Position numbers and translations under genes: made by a program. Shown piece after piece: positions 12,562-24,986 of a stretch of DNA of 64,000 bases; positions within the stretch are counted from its first letter, which is position 1, and each line of letters opens with the position of its first letter. The notes under the pieces were generated by a model. That model worked only from the letters and a program-made list of their open reading frames with translations, had not been told where the DNA came from and made no database searches. The stretch is from Endothia cerciana (Eukaryota > Ascomycota > Sordariomycetes > Diaporthales > Cryphonectriaceae), in assembly GCA_026119935.1 (NCBI GenBank), contig JALRMH010000018.1, positions 248,001-312,000 of the forward strand. Reading direction: 5' to 3'.

Positions 12562-14065
12562 ACACCCACCGGCTTGTAGAGGGTGCAAGGCATAGTATGC
12601 ACACAGGGTTATACACTCTAGGTCACAATGGCGAAGTGGAACAGTTGTGTATGTGTTGGTAACTGTGAAGCCTGGAACTCTGGTAGAGCACAGATCCCAT
12701 TCAGCCTAGCAAATAGGGTTTTGTGAATAGGATCAGGAGCAAGCAACAATAGCAGACCCTTGATATTCTTCGTGCTCTCTTCACAATGCTATATTGTAAG
12801 CTTACGTATCAGTATTGGTGGACTGGGACGCCTGGATAGGTAGAGACCTCAACGGGTCGAAATTGCCCGGATGCTGTAGGAGCCCTTCAGCCAAAGTAGA
12901 GAGACAAAGATACAAGGGGGGAGGGGTTGACAGAAGACAAAATGGGAGCGCCAACAAAACTTTTGGCAAAACTTCCACTAATGGCAGCAAAAGCCTTCCA
13001 AATTTCATATTCAAAAATAACTTCATTATGAAAGCCTACGAGACCAGTTTCTCAAATCTCTGTTAGACGTGGCCATATGCTTGCCTTGTGGATTGCACTG
13101 GTTCTGGGGATTTGGTGAAGGAAGAGATATCGACGCATCCCTTCCAGCCTCAGCCTATAATGATCCAGATGTAGGGCTGGAGTGTCTCCTCTTCGGGTCA
13201 CGGAAGATGGGACAAGCACGATTTCTGTGCACCATGGTTGCTAAGAGAGAGGAAGATGTTGTCCTCTCAGCATTGAATATGAGTTGCAGGGATCTGGCAC
13301 AGCTCCAGGCACGAACCCGCAAGCTACGCGACACAAATTAATCCGTAATCGGGTGACTGTATAGCAGGAAGTTCAGGGCAGGCAAAGTGGGATTGCTGAT
13401 GCAGGTGGTCGGTTGCTTAGGATCGCAGGCTGTCATAAGTAGCCACTATCAATTCTTGAGCTCCCACAGTGCTAATCTGTATGCATCAAACGGTGATGAT
13501 GTTGTGGACTACATCAGAATCTTATCTTATCCAACCCCCCAGCATGGCCAAAACCGAAGCCGATGCTTGCTTGCGCCAGGTCGATCTGCCACCACTCAAG
13601 ATTGTATCTCTTCCTTCTCCTCCTCACTACAGCTCCAGGAACTCACACCGTTTGACCTCTCAAGCACTCTTAAGATTCATACAACCCCTGTCCACATTCA
13701 CCCCTCATTGTATCAATCACAAATGCATTGTTCCCGTCTTCGACGACTATTCTTGTCAGTGTCGGTATGTGAAGTGTCGTTTGTCGTTTCCTTGTCTTTC
13801 TTCCTCGACTTGTGTACTCGTCGTGTCTGCTGTCATCAACCGCCATTTCTTGTACGCGTCTTGTCACTGCTGTTGATAAATCACGACATAGTCTGATACT
13901 CTTTCCTATGACTACCATTCTGCATTACGGCAGCGACCCTTGAGTGACTGAGCTGACCTGCCCCAGTCTTGTTGAGGTCCAGCGCTTCGTCAAACGGTCC
14001 AGCCTCCCCTCCCGAGCCCCTGAAAACCTCGAGAAGACAAGCGCACAGCCTACACATCCGGCCAG
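12562..14065. other. Intergenic, probable Sin3 upstream region
   Basis: No supported gene over 1.5 kb. Pyrimidine-rich stretches at about 13600-13870 (CTTCTTCC-like) are typical of fungal promoters and 5' leaders and probably belong to sin3. Confidence 0.5.
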
Positions 14066-17000
14066 ATGGACGAACAGAGGCACCGCGCACACGAGGACAT
14101 GATCAAAATGGAACGCGAGAGAGAGAGAGAGCAACGCGAAGCTGCTGGCGATCGTCCTCGAGAATCATACCAACCCAACGCGCCTCATCACAGCAACGCC
14201 GCGTCGCTCCCTATCCACCAGCCCGTCGCAAATCGATTTCCCGGCACAATACATAGCCCTGGTGGTCTCCTTGCGAGTCACGGAGCATCCTCATCGAATA
14301 TCCCACACGGCGCACCGCCCGGACCCGGCGGCCCCGTCGGGCCTGTCCACAGCGAGTCCAGCAGGCAAGCCCCCCATGGTGGTCAGAACGGTACCGCACC
14401 ATCGCAGCATACTATGTTCGGTCCGGGACCACATGGCCCGATGCCTCCAAATGGCGTAGTCGGCACCTCCAGCGGCCCGCCCGCTGTGTTCGGCCCACCT
14501 CTACAAGCTGAAGGAGGTCGCGGTGCCCCTCAGCCAATGCCATTCGGCGGCGGCGTGCCTGCGGGCAATGCGATGGGCCCGGCCCCCGGTGCAATGAATC
14601 AGGGTCAACAGCCCATCCTCAACGTGAGATCCCACCGCGTTGTCAAGTATCCAGAGCTATTAGACCAAGCCTCTGAGACGGTACTCGGAGGATCCCTTGC
14701 TGATGCCCGCTTCCAACAGGACGCCCTGAGCTACCTCGACCAGGTCAAGGTCCAATTCTCTGAGCAGCCTGATGTATATAACAGGTTTCTGGATATAATG
14801 AAGGACTTCAAGAGTCAGACGTAAGTTAGCCACGCTCGGTAGGAGGACGATGAAATACTGACCTGGACAAGCATCGATACTCCTGGAGTCATTGCTCGCG
14901 TTTCCGAGCTCTTTGCGGGGCATCCAAACCTCATCCAGGGATTTAATACTTTCCTGCCACCAGGCTATAGGATTGAATGTGGCCTCGAAAACAACCCTAA
15001 CAGCATTCGAGTAACTACGCCATCGGGCTCGACCATCCACTCCATCGGCCCAGGAGCGAGGGTCCAGGTTGAGCCTGCGCCAGCTCCATCTTCTGCCCCA
15101 AGCCAGCGATTTGTCGAGCAGCAACGCTCAGCTAACTGGCAAGGGCCCGTCCACCATAGCATCGAGAGCCCGGAAGCTCAGTTCAGCACGCCGGCTCAGG
15201 GTGGCCACGGTCCTCTGCCTCAGGGATCTGGTCACGGTGCACCCTTTGACGGCCACAGCCCCGCCCAGCAACGAAGTCAGCCAGCAGTACAGGGCAATTC
15301 GGCAACAGGTCATCCTCCCATTGCTCGGAACGCACACACTCCTACTCCGGCGGCCGTGCAGGCTTTGAACGGAGTTGCGGCCCAGCAACAGGGAAACATG
15401 GAAAAACGGGGACCGGTCGAGTTTAATCATGCTATTAGCTATGTCAACAAGATTAAGGTGGGTATCTGTTTTCCAGCGAACCTGCAAGCTGTTGCGCTAG
15501 CATTGTGAAGCTCGTTTGGGGTCTCCAGACTGGCATCATCTCTGTTGTCTATCGTTCACCCAGTACAAAATGATGCGTCTACGCGCTAATTCGACGCCTC
15601 TGCTAACTCGACACCCTTTTCACTGCAGAACCGTTTTCAAGACAAGCCTGAAATCTACAAACAATTTCTCGAGATTCTACAGACGTACCAGCGTGAGCAG
15701 AAGCCAATTCAGGACGTCTACGCACAAGTCACGACCCTTTTCAACGCGGCACCAGACCTGCTCGAAGATTTCAAACAATTTCTGCCCGAGTCCGCAGCAC
15801 AGACACGCGGCGCAGGTCAGCGACCCGAAGACGCCCTCAGCCTCCCTCATCTCAACCAGACGCCGCAACCCGGACATACGGCACGCGACGGGCCCAAAGG
15901 CCCACCTGTTGGTAACTTCGCGCCTCCAGCGAGCGCTAGTAAAGAGGGCAAGAAGCGTGCCAGACCTGACAAGCAGACCGGGCCAGCGACACCAATGGCG
16001 GATCCTCCACTGTCCAACGTGCGCGGCGCCACATCGACCGGCAACAAGAGGCTGAAAACCAGTCACCCCAAGCCGGGCGCGGCAGACAGCATGGCCGTAG
16101 AGCCCACTCTGACTCCCGTCATGCCGGAGCCGCTCGCCCCCACACCATATGCGGTGGCGGCAGCTGACGAAATCGGATTCTTCGACAGAGTCAAGAAATA
16201 TCTCAACAATAAGACGGCGCACTCCGAATTCCTGAAGCTCTGCAACATGTACACGCAGGATCTAATCGACAAGGACGTTCTAACAAACAAGGCGGCCCAA
16301 TTCATTGGCGGCCACGCCGAGCTTTTCGCATGGTTCAAGTCGTTCGTCCTTTACAGCGGGGATGATCAGATAGTCGATAATCGTCCCGCACCACCCAGTG
16401 GCCGAGTCTCTCTAAGCAATTGTCGTGGGTATGGCCCTAGCTATCGCCTCCTACCCAAGAGAGAACGACTCAAGCCCTGCAGTGGCCGGGATGATCTCTG
16501 CAGTTCAGTCCTGAACGACGAGTGGGCGTCCCACCCTACTTGGGCCTCTGAGGATTCCGGCTTCGTTGCTCATAGAAAGAACGCGTTCGAGGAAGGCCTC
16601 CACAGGATCGAGGAAGAACGTCACGATTACGATTTCTACATTGAGGCGAACCAGAAGTGCATCCAACTCCTCGAGCCAATCGCGCAACAGATGTTGACAA
16701 TGCCCGCGCACGAGCGTGTCAATTTTAGCATGCCCACCGGGTTGGGCGGCCATAGCCAGTCGATCTACAGGCGCGTCTTGAAGAAGGTTTATGGTCCAGA
16801 ACATGGTCCTCAAGCTGTTAATGACATGTTCTCGAATCCCTTCAGCGTCGTCCCAGTCGTCCTGGCTCGACTTAAGCAGAAAGACGAGGAATGGCGATTC
16901 TCGCAGCGCGAGTGGGAGAAGGTCTGGCAGACACAGACGGAAACTCTCTTCCTGAAATCTCTCGATCACATGGGACTCTCGGTCAAGTCTAATGACAAGC

Positions 17001-18781
17001 GCAATCTTTCGGCAAAACATCTCATTGACATGATTAAGACCAAGCACGAGGAGCAGAAGCGTTCGAGGACGGCTAGGAACAAAGTCCCTCGTTTTCAGTT
17101 CACGTGGAGCTTTGAAGATAAGGATGTGCTCCTTGATCTGTTGAGGTTCATGTTCCTGTACGCCACAAACAGTGGGCAACACGGCGCCAACGAGAGAGAA
17201 CGGATCCAGGACTTCTTTGAGGAGTTCATCCCGCAATTCTTTGAGCTCCCCGAGGACAAAGTCGCGGAGAAGCTCGCCGGTATCGATCGGGAGTCTGGAG
17301 ACGAGGACGGAGAAGACGTGGCCTCTGCCGAACTGCCCAACGGTCGGGCGGGTCGCCGCAAGGGGAAGCCGAACCTGCTGCGCGCCGTCATCGACCCCGA
17401 TCGTAACGGCAGCAGATCGCGCAACCACAAGGAGGGCAGTAACGCATCTGGAAGCAAGGAGACGACTCCCGACGCAACTTCTGGTAATGAAGAGGAGCTG
17501 CCGGACGCCCCTGAAGACACGTCTGTCCCTGAAGTTGGTGCCAACGACCGTTGGTTAGCAACCGCGCCAGTACCCACCGTTGCCTCCGGCGAGAACCCTC
17601 TGGGTGAAGATGGGGATCTCAAGGCAGATGGATTTTTCCATCGGCCCTGGTACAACTTTTACTGCAACCAGACCCTTTATGTGTTCTTCAGCATCCTCCA
17701 CACCCTGTACACCCGCCTGAAGAGTGTCAAAGAGAATACCGAGAGCGTCAAGGAAGAGATCGCGCGTGAGGGGATGGAAAAGCCTGCCAAGAAGCTCCGG
17801 CTCGTCCACGATGAACCCAAGTACTTTGCCGGCCTAGAGGAGCACCAGTTCTGGCCCCGCACGGTGAAGCTGATCGAAGATTACATCAACCAGGACGAGG
17901 ACGAGAACGTGTACCAGGACACATTGAGGCGCTACTACCTCAAGAATGGCTGGACGCTCTATACAATCCAGGACCTCCTTAAGACGCTGTCTCGCTTGGC
18001 CTTGGTTTGCAATAGCAACGATAGCAAGGACAAGACAAGTGAGCTTATTACGCAGCATTTCAACTCTCGGCAGAGCGAGCAGACTAGCTTCCAAGTCGAG
18101 ATCAGCGCTCGCAAGTTTGCTGAAAAGTGCATCAAGGATGGTGAAATGTTTGTGCTGTGCTGGGTAAGCCTGATCCTGTTCGCGACAATCGACCTACGGA
18201 GGCTAACTTTATCATAGTTTCCCGGGGGGAGCGAGGCGACCGTCCGCTGGCTGCAGAAAGATGATACGACGTTCTACATGGACGAGATGGAGCTGCGGGA
18301 GCGATGGCAGTACTACATATCCTCTTGGATACGTACCGAGCCCACCGAGGGGGTCCCACGCTCTCGCATGCAGAGGGTTGTCCTGACGCGCAACCTCCCC
18401 TCTGGCGATGCCGACTCGGACAGCGAGAGTCAGCCGAAGGCGATCTCGTATAACGAGGGCCTGGTCCTGAAGATCTGTCTCAACACGTCCAAGATCATCT
18501 ACGACGACTTCACCTCAAACTATTTCGTCTACAACATCGCCAGCGGCTCGGAGGAGGAGTGTGCTAAGCGCGAGGCGAAGTTAAGGGCTATCACAGAGAC
18601 TCGGAACCAGAATTTCATCGAGAAGATGGCCATGAACAGTCCATGGATGAAGAATCTCAGCCAGGAGGAAGTACAGCAGGCGAAGGAGGATTACCAGAAG
18701 TGGAAGGATGAGGGCATCTCGCCACCGCAGCGGGCTGACGATGATGAGCCGATGGCCGATGTCCCACTTCGTGGTGCATGA
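14066..18781 (+). CDS. sin3: Sin3 histone-deacetylase corepressor
   Basis: Scaffold of the Rpd3/Sin3 deacetylase complex in the nucleus. Exons are 14066-14820, 14872-15457, 15629-18163 and 18218-18781; the phases give 1479 residues. The N-terminus is low-complexity Pro/Gly/Gln. PAH1 is at about residues 215-285 (VVKYPELLDQ ... FNTFLPPGYRI) and spans the first intron. PAH2 is at about 433-505 (VEFNHAISYVNKIK/NRFQ ... DFKQFLPE) and spans the second. PAH3 is at about 627-690. The deacetylase-interaction domain at about 717-820 contains YRLLPKRERLKPCSGRDD and NDEWASHPTWASEDSGFVAH, nearly diagnostic for Sin3. An acidic linker at about 1000-1110 precedes the C-terminal Sin3 domain (GFFHRPWYNFYCNQTLYVFF). 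The fourth exon completes that domain. No lesion seen over 4.7 kb. Confidence 0.97.
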
Positions 18782-19562
18782 AGGCCGCGATGATAATGGC
18801 TAGAAAGAAAGACCGCGACTTAAGGAATAAGGATAGTTGTGCTTGAGGGATGGTTGTCCGGTGAGATCACATTCGATGACTATTCTCCTGGTCCTTGTTT
18901 CGAACCATTTCAGCACACATAATGGTGGATGGGCGATGGCCATGAACAAAATTGGGGACGACGGGAAGTTTGTCTTTGTCTTGTCCTGTTCATTTCTCAT
19001 ACTTTCATTTTCCCCTTGTTCAGATTGGGGAGGATTGACATCTGCGACTGACTAGTTTTGGTCTTGAGGATACTAGGTGATCTCGGAGTTGTAGCAACAG
19101 GTGTTCTGCTCGGCCCTCCAGGCATTTTGATCTCGCCTGGTCAAAAAGCCGCGGACAGTGCTCTATACCGATACAGGAGGAACTACATAAGCTTAATTAC
19201 TGCTTCAAATCCCCCATGCTTGGGTTCATTGGTGCGGTCTGCTGGCGCTGCTGATCAGACGGCTTTATAGAACATTATTCTGCCGCGGGAAGTCTAACTG
19301 TACCCCATATTTCCTACCCCATATTTCCCATCCCACGCGGGGAAGCTGCCCAAGTTCCGCGGGATTAGATCTCGGCCAGATACAATTACCCCCGGTATAG
19401 CGGCTAATCGGCTGGATGCTTCTTGTTGTACATGATGCAGTATTTAGTGTCGCCTAGCGAAATCAGGCCTCACTATGGCCCTTTCCAGCAAGCTTGTTGA
19501 CTACCCAGATAACTCCTGACAATACTCATCTCCGAATCTCGTGAAAGCCCTCATCAGCCAAT
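18782..19562. other. Intergenic
   Basis: Spacer between sin3 and the CoA-ligase pseudogene, with no gene seen. A 14-base unit, TACCCCATATTTCC, occurs twice in tandem near 19302-19329. Confidence 0.5.
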
Positions 19563-21428
19563 ATGCCCATCTCATCCCCTTACCCACCTCTAGACGTCGA
19601 GGCGACCAATGTGCTAGACTACGTCTTCGCCGCCAATTCGACGCTCTCCGATGAGCCGTTATGGATTGACGGCCTGGACCCCTCGAGGGCATTGTCAGCT
19701 AGGCAGGCCTTGCAATGGATCAAGAGGACGTCATTTGGGCTCACAAGACTAGGTCTGGAGAGGGGGCGATGTGGTTATGATGTATACGACAAATCACATC
19801 TTTATCCCCCCGGTGTATTATGGTATTGTCGGTGGTGGGTTTGTTCTCAGCGCGGCGAACCCAGCTTATACGGTGCCTGGTGAGCCCTGTCATGATGGGA
19901 TCAGGAAGGGGAGGCGAGTGAACAAGAACTGACGACACAGCAGAACTGGTCCACCAGATGAAGAACCTTGGCGCAAAAGTGCTCTTCGTGGAACCCGACT
20001 TCCTCAAGCCCGCCTTGGAGGCTGCGTCACAGGCAGGCGTACCGCGGGGCCGCATCTTCCAGTTCTCAGACCACGAGCTCCCCAGCCGGCAAGGCATCGC
20101 GGACTGGCGCAGCATGGTCGGGACCGAAACCGAGGGCGAGGCTTACCAGTGGCCCAAATTCCCACGGCGGGAGTTCTGAGACGACTGTGGCCACGGTCAA
20201 CTTCAGCTCCGGGACCACCGGCCTCCCCAAGGGCGTCTGCATATCTCCCACGCCAACCTGATCACCAACGCAGAACAGTCCATCTTCCTGCGCTACGCGG
20301 AGAGGCCCTACAGGGTCGCCGACCGCCCGCCGGAGAGGTTCGTCGGCATGCTGCCGCTGTACCACGCCTTCGGGCAGAGCTGGACCATGTTCCTGGCGCT
20401 GAAGCTGCAGGTGCCGACCTACATCATGCGGACGTTCCGGTACGAGGCGTTCCTGGAGGCCGTGCAGCGGTACGGGGTCATGATGCTGCAGATACCGCCC
20501 CCGGTGCTGACGATGCTGTGCAAGCGGCCCGAGACGGCAAAATACGTACCTGGGGATGCTGAGGGACATCGCATGCGGCGCGGCGCCGCTGAGCCGCGTG
20601 CTGCAGAACGAGGCGCAGAAGCGGTTCGGGGTGCAGGTCATCCAGGGGTGGGGGATGATGGAGATCACGTGCTGCGGTATGATGGTACCAGGCGGTATTC
20701 CAGACAACAGGGGGAGCGTCGGTGTCCTGGCGCCGGGGACGGAGGCGAGGCTGGTGGACGACGACGGCAAGGAGGTCCCGAGGCCGGAGGCTGGGAGGAG
20801 TGGGAGGGGCGAGCTGCTCGTGCGAGGTCCGCAGGTATGCCTGAGGTACTGGCGCAACGAGGCTGCCACGAAGGACACGCTGGTGGGCGACGGGTGGCTG
20901 AAGACGGGGGATGTCTGCGTGGTGGACGAGAAGGGCTGGTTCTGGGTCGTGGACCGCAAGAAGGAACTGATCAAGGTCAACGGGTTCCAGGTCGCGCTGG
21001 CGGAGCTGGAGCAGGTCTTGCTGGAGAATGAGCATGTTGCCGACGCGGCTGTTGTGGGCATCACGATGTGTGTGGTGTCCCTTCCCCCCCCCCCTCCCCC
21101 GGGTCTCCTTATGATACCCCAGCCTTATGAACCGACACTAACAAATTGCAGTGACAGCAGCGAGTGGCCAAGGGCATATGTTGCACTACAGAGTAGTTCG
21201 AGAGGCAAGGTCCAACCTGAGCATATTGCGGAGTGGATCAAGTCAAGGGTGGCCAAGCACAAGCACCTCGTCGGCGGGGTGGTCTTCATTGATGAGGTGC
21301 CCAGATTACAGAGCGGCAAGATCCAACGGAAGGTCATGAGAGACTGGGCCAAAAGGGATGCAGAGGCACTACACAGGGCTGGCAAGACAGTTCCTAAAGC
21401 TCGTATCCAAGACTTGGACCCGTGGTAA
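19563..21428 (+). pseudogene. 4-coumarate-CoA-ligase-like acyl-CoA synthetase, frameshifted
   Basis: An adenylate-forming enzyme that would activate an aromatic or fatty acid to its CoA ester. The start MPISSPYPPLDVEATNVLDY matches the usual N-terminus of this fungal family. The AMP-binding P-loop NFSSGTTGLPKG lies at about 20200-20235, LPLYHAFGQ near 20350, GWGMMEITCCG near 20650, GDGWLKTGDV near 20885 and the C-terminal DRKKELIKVNGFQVA near 20950. Introns are 19880-19943 and 21068-21151. The frame changes four times outside introns: near 19765, 20160-20180, 20240-20248 and 20541-20552. The frames on either side are well conserved, so the breaks are recent or are sequence errors. Sin3 next door has none, which favours true decay. 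A peroxisomal C-terminal signal is not evident (it ends QDLDPW). Confidence 0.85.
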
Positions 21429-22129
21429 TGGGCTGCCTGGCGAGCTGGTTTGCTTGTTCGCGTCTTGATGATTAGATCGGCTTATGTCGACGCTAGGAGC
21501 CCAAGGAGCAAAATAGGTTCCAAGAATTGAAGATGATCAGAATCTAAGGGTGAATGGTCCCGCACAAGCTTGGAAAATCCATCGATAAGACCACAAATCA
21601 CTGATCTGGACCGGACTCGTACGAAATTATTGTTGTCTCTTTTGGCACTGCACTCACCCGTCACCACCCACTCACCTTGCATCCATATCGACCCCTCCAA
21701 CGCGTCCAGATGAAAGAATCAAGATCCATCAGAGGCCAAAGCTATGAACTAGGTGAGATCTATACAGATCCATGATTCGACCTAGCGGCACACCTTTCCA
21801 TCAAGGCTCTTTACCACCCTACACTTCATGAATTGGCAATTGAAGCCAACTTTTTGTTTCGTCGCTGACCCCATCCCAACACTTCACCTCACAGCAACAC
21901 GGCAACCATCCTCTTCGATATTCGTCGACACAGCTCTGAAAGCAAACTTCACATCTGTATTTCGGTTTAAGCTAACAAATCCATATCCAAATACGGGTTT
22001 AGGCGCGAGGCCCTCTCGACGACCAGAGCAGCTGCTCTCTACGCAAGGGGCTGTCCTTCAAGACCGCGCCCTAGTCTCCTCGAATTATAAATTCTATCGA
22101 AATACCAAAGACCCATCCAGCTAGTGGCG
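21429..22129. other. Intergenic
   Basis: No gene seen. It contains the 3' flank of the CoA-ligase pseudogene and the leader of the membrane-protein gene downstream. Confidence 0.5.
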
Positions 22130-22444
22130 ATGACGCCCTCCCACGGTGGTGTCCGTGTCGGACGCTCCGAGGATGAGTACCGCCCCGCTGTCATCTTCTT
22201 CGGCCTCTTGGCCCTGTGCTCTCTCGTCATGTTGCCCGTCCTGTGGTTTCTCTGGCGGATGCGCAACGACAATATGGAGCGTGAGTCGCTTTTTGTCGGG
22301 GCCTAACTATTCCCCATTACCACCAGCTGACCGGTGTAACGGATGCTAACCGGTCCACAGCCGAGGACGATGTCGAGCAGTGGCGGCTTTCCTGGAGGAG
22401 CTCCGTCAACAGGCAGCAACGTTCCGTACGCCCTCGACCAGCCC

Positions 22445-22476
<32 letters not shown>

Positions 22477-23112
22477 CGACAACAACGACAACGACGACAA
22501 CAACAACACCGGCAGTTCACCTCCACCACCGTCGGCCAGCAGCGCGACAGTGACGCCTCCCCTGCCGCTACTGAGCTGCGACACAACAACGCTCGGCACC
22601 TGGCCCGATCGGGAACACACTTCTTCACCTCCCGGATGCGCCACTTCACGAGCGCTTCGGGCAAGTCACTCGCTACGTCCTCGCGGGCTGCCTGGAAGAA
22701 GGCCCAGAAGCCCTTCGGCCGGGATGTGTCTCGCCGTCGCCGTCGTCGGGACGATGGCACGGGCGACAGCATTGGTGAGTGATATGCGCACCACCACCTC
22801 CGTTCTGCCCGTTCCCCGCCGCCTCCCGATATACTGAATGGTGTGTTGGAATTAAACCTCTGTTCCTCCGCAGAGCTTCCCATCATGAGCCGGCCCGCAT
22901 GGCAGGAGCTCGCCTCTGGTGCCGCCGTGACCACCTCGGCCACCTCCATTAATCATGCCGAGCCCACAGCCTCGCAGAAGGATGGGGACGGTGTTGTCTC
23001 GCATGGCGAGGTCGCGGCACGTACGCGAGCAGGAGTGTCAGAGTCGCGTGCTACCGGAGTCGAGACGCAGGGGCAGGGAGCTGAGCAGGCTGGTGGACTG
23101 TCCATGGTCTGA
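22130..23112 (+). CDS. Single-pass membrane protein with Gln-rich repeat, unknown function
   Basis: Exons are 22130-22280, 22361-22774 and 22874-23112, joining in phase to 267 residues. The first exon carries a short polar N-terminus and then one membrane helix at about residues 21-45 (VIFFGLLALCSLVMLPVLWF). It is followed by a basic stop-transfer and PEDDVEQW across the first splice. The second exon encodes a Gln/Arg tract from a CAA array, then a Ser/Arg-rich basic region ending in a run of Arg. The third encodes a polar tail. The splice sites (GTGAGT/CACAG, GTGAGT/CGCAG) are strong and keep the reading open only in this frame. A parallel frame reads poly-Asn through the array, but it does not join in phase to the membrane exon. 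I do not recognise a family. It may be a small organelle-membrane protein with a cytosolic basic tail. Confidence 0.7.
22441..22508 (+). repeat. CAA trinucleotide array inside a coding exon
   Basis: About eleven CAA units followed by interrupted CAA/CGA units. In the gene frame these encode Gln and Gln/Arg. The array is a likely site of length polymorphism. Confidence 0.85.
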
Positions 23113-23721
23113 GCGACAAGGGCTGGGCGAAACAAGATAACGACACGATAATACACATGCCCATCGCCACAAGACAGGATGATCAATCTGACAAGGCTGT
23201 CAAATGCTCAGTGGGGGGAAACATGGAGGAGGGGGCATTCAAGGCATGGCTCTGTGTTTTGTGTATGGGTTGTTGGACTGTTGGATACCTAGGTAGCCCT
23301 TCTAGGGCTCGTGGGTGCACTTCACCAAAAGATAGTGAGTGACTGTCCCTGTGAAGAAAGGGTACCCTCGCCTTCAGTGTGCTCTGGAGGGGCCTCACCC
23401 ACTCTAGACAGACCTGTCACAAAGTCACGATGGGGTATCATGCGGCTACCAAGATCAAAGGAGCATTGGCAAGGTTATGAAAGATCACTTCGGTGGATCA
23501 GCTCCTGATTTGAGGTGCTATAAATACAATACATTATAATGATGAATCAAACGCTCCACACCAAGCAAAACCAAAAAAAAAAAAAACTCAAATTCCAGCC
23601 ACGCTCCCAAAAAAACAACAACAAAACCACCAACCAGATCACATATGCAAGGCTTCGTAAATCATACAGGCTGATTCCGTCCGCGACCGGCACCCTCCAC
23701 GTCCCCGGATGCCATCGACGA
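23113..23721. other. Intergenic between convergent genes
   Basis: Shared 3' region of the membrane-protein gene and the minus-strand gene that follows. An A-rich tract lies at 23570-23586. No gene is seen. The 10-bp palindrome TACCTAGGTA occurs at 23286. Confidence 0.5.
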
Positions 23722-24986
23722 TTACCGACCTCCACTACTTATCCCCCTCCGCCAGCTCCCCTGCTGGAAATTCCTCATCAACAGCTCCCTCCACCTCGTC
23801 CTCTCCTTGGTCTGCAGCTCGCGGACCTCCATCACCGGCAGGCTCGGCAGCGGCTTCTCCGGGGGCGGATACGGCGGCGGCGCGCAGAGCTCCGAGCCCA
23901 GCCTGGACGCGGACGAGAACCTCTTCTGCGCCACGGGCTCCCGCCGCTCCGCGATGTCCGCCATGCTGCTGATGCCGACGCTCAGGCGCCGCGCCCGGAG
24001 GAGCGACCCATCCGAGTAGTACGCGCGCAGGTGGCGGGTCCGGTTGATGCGCCGGATGGAGCGGGGCTTGCCGCCGGCGCTGCTGGTCGTGGAGGTGGTC
24101 AGGGTGGTCAGGGTGGAGGCGTTGCTGAGGCGCTTGTAGGACCGGCTGCTGAGGATGCACGGCGCCGTGGCGACGGTGTTGGCCGTCAGGGTCGAGGCGT
24201 TGCTGAGGCGCTTCGCGCTGCGGAGCGAGGCCGTGCTGCTGCTGCCGCCGCCGCCGCCGCCGCCGGGCCCGCCGCCCCCGTACAGGGTCCCGATGACGGT
24301 AGCCGCCGAAGGGCGGCGCCGGAGGGGCCTGGCGGCAGGGTGGCGCTGGCGCTGGGTGAGGCAGTCCCGCCAGCCGAGGTCCTCGAAGGAGTGCTTGAGG
24401 TTGAGCTCCGGCGACTGGATCCCCGCGGGGGGTATTATGGGCCCTCCCTCCTGCACGTCGAACAGGGGCAGGGTGGCGGTTGACTTCTTCTGCGAGAGGT
24501 AGGCGTCCCAGTCCTGGCAGCCCTTGGGGAGCTCGGGTTTCGGCGGCGGTGTGGGCGCCGCCGGTGTCTCTGTCCGGCTGGCGGCCTCTTGGGCGGCCTG
24601 GGGGATCCTGGGGGAGGGCTTGTTGTTCGAGATGGGGATCATGAGCAGGTCGGCGCCGTGGTGCTTCTCGTCTAGTATCGGGACGATGAGTACCGCCGAG
24701 GCCATGAGGTGACTTGACGGGGACATGCTTGACAGGGCGGCAGGCGAGCTTGACTGGGCCACCTCTGGGGTGGTGGCTGAGGATGAAGCTACGGAGGACG
24801 CCGACACGCGGAGCATGTTGAGGGCTCGAAGGGAGGCACGAGGCGCGTTGTCCAAGGCACGAGGGTGACAGAGTCTGGGTGGGCTTTACCGAAGGGAAAG
24901 GCAAGTCGAGACAGGAGCCCGGGCTCTTGTCTGAAGCTATATACCAGTCCATCCCACGACACCTCATAGTGGCCCCAGCCGGGCAT
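23722..24986 (-). CDS. Conserved fungal protein of unknown function, Ser-rich with twin KRLSNASTLT motifs
   Basis: Exons are 24890-24986 and 23722-24788, giving 387 residues. The first exon, HYEVSWDGLVYSFRQEP, reads in a different frame from the rest. The GTAAAG..GTAG intron restores phase, which supports the model. Visible features are a hydrophobic segment SAVLIVPILDEKHHGADLLM at about residues 60-80, a Pro-rich linker and a QDWDAYLSQKKSTATLPLFD block at about 125-145. There are two copies of KRLSNASTLT about 25 residues apart in a Ser/Thr-rich basic region and a Pro-rich YPPPEKPLPSLP block before a basic C-terminus. The Arg/Lys-x-x-Ser context of the repeat suggests phosphorylation (inference). 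No enzyme motif is present and no function is proposed. Confidence 0.7.

Noticed and set aside
20066..21064. 332-codon minus-strand frame over the CoA-ligase pseudogene
   Set aside because: Antisense shadow; the plus strand carries all the recognisable motifs.
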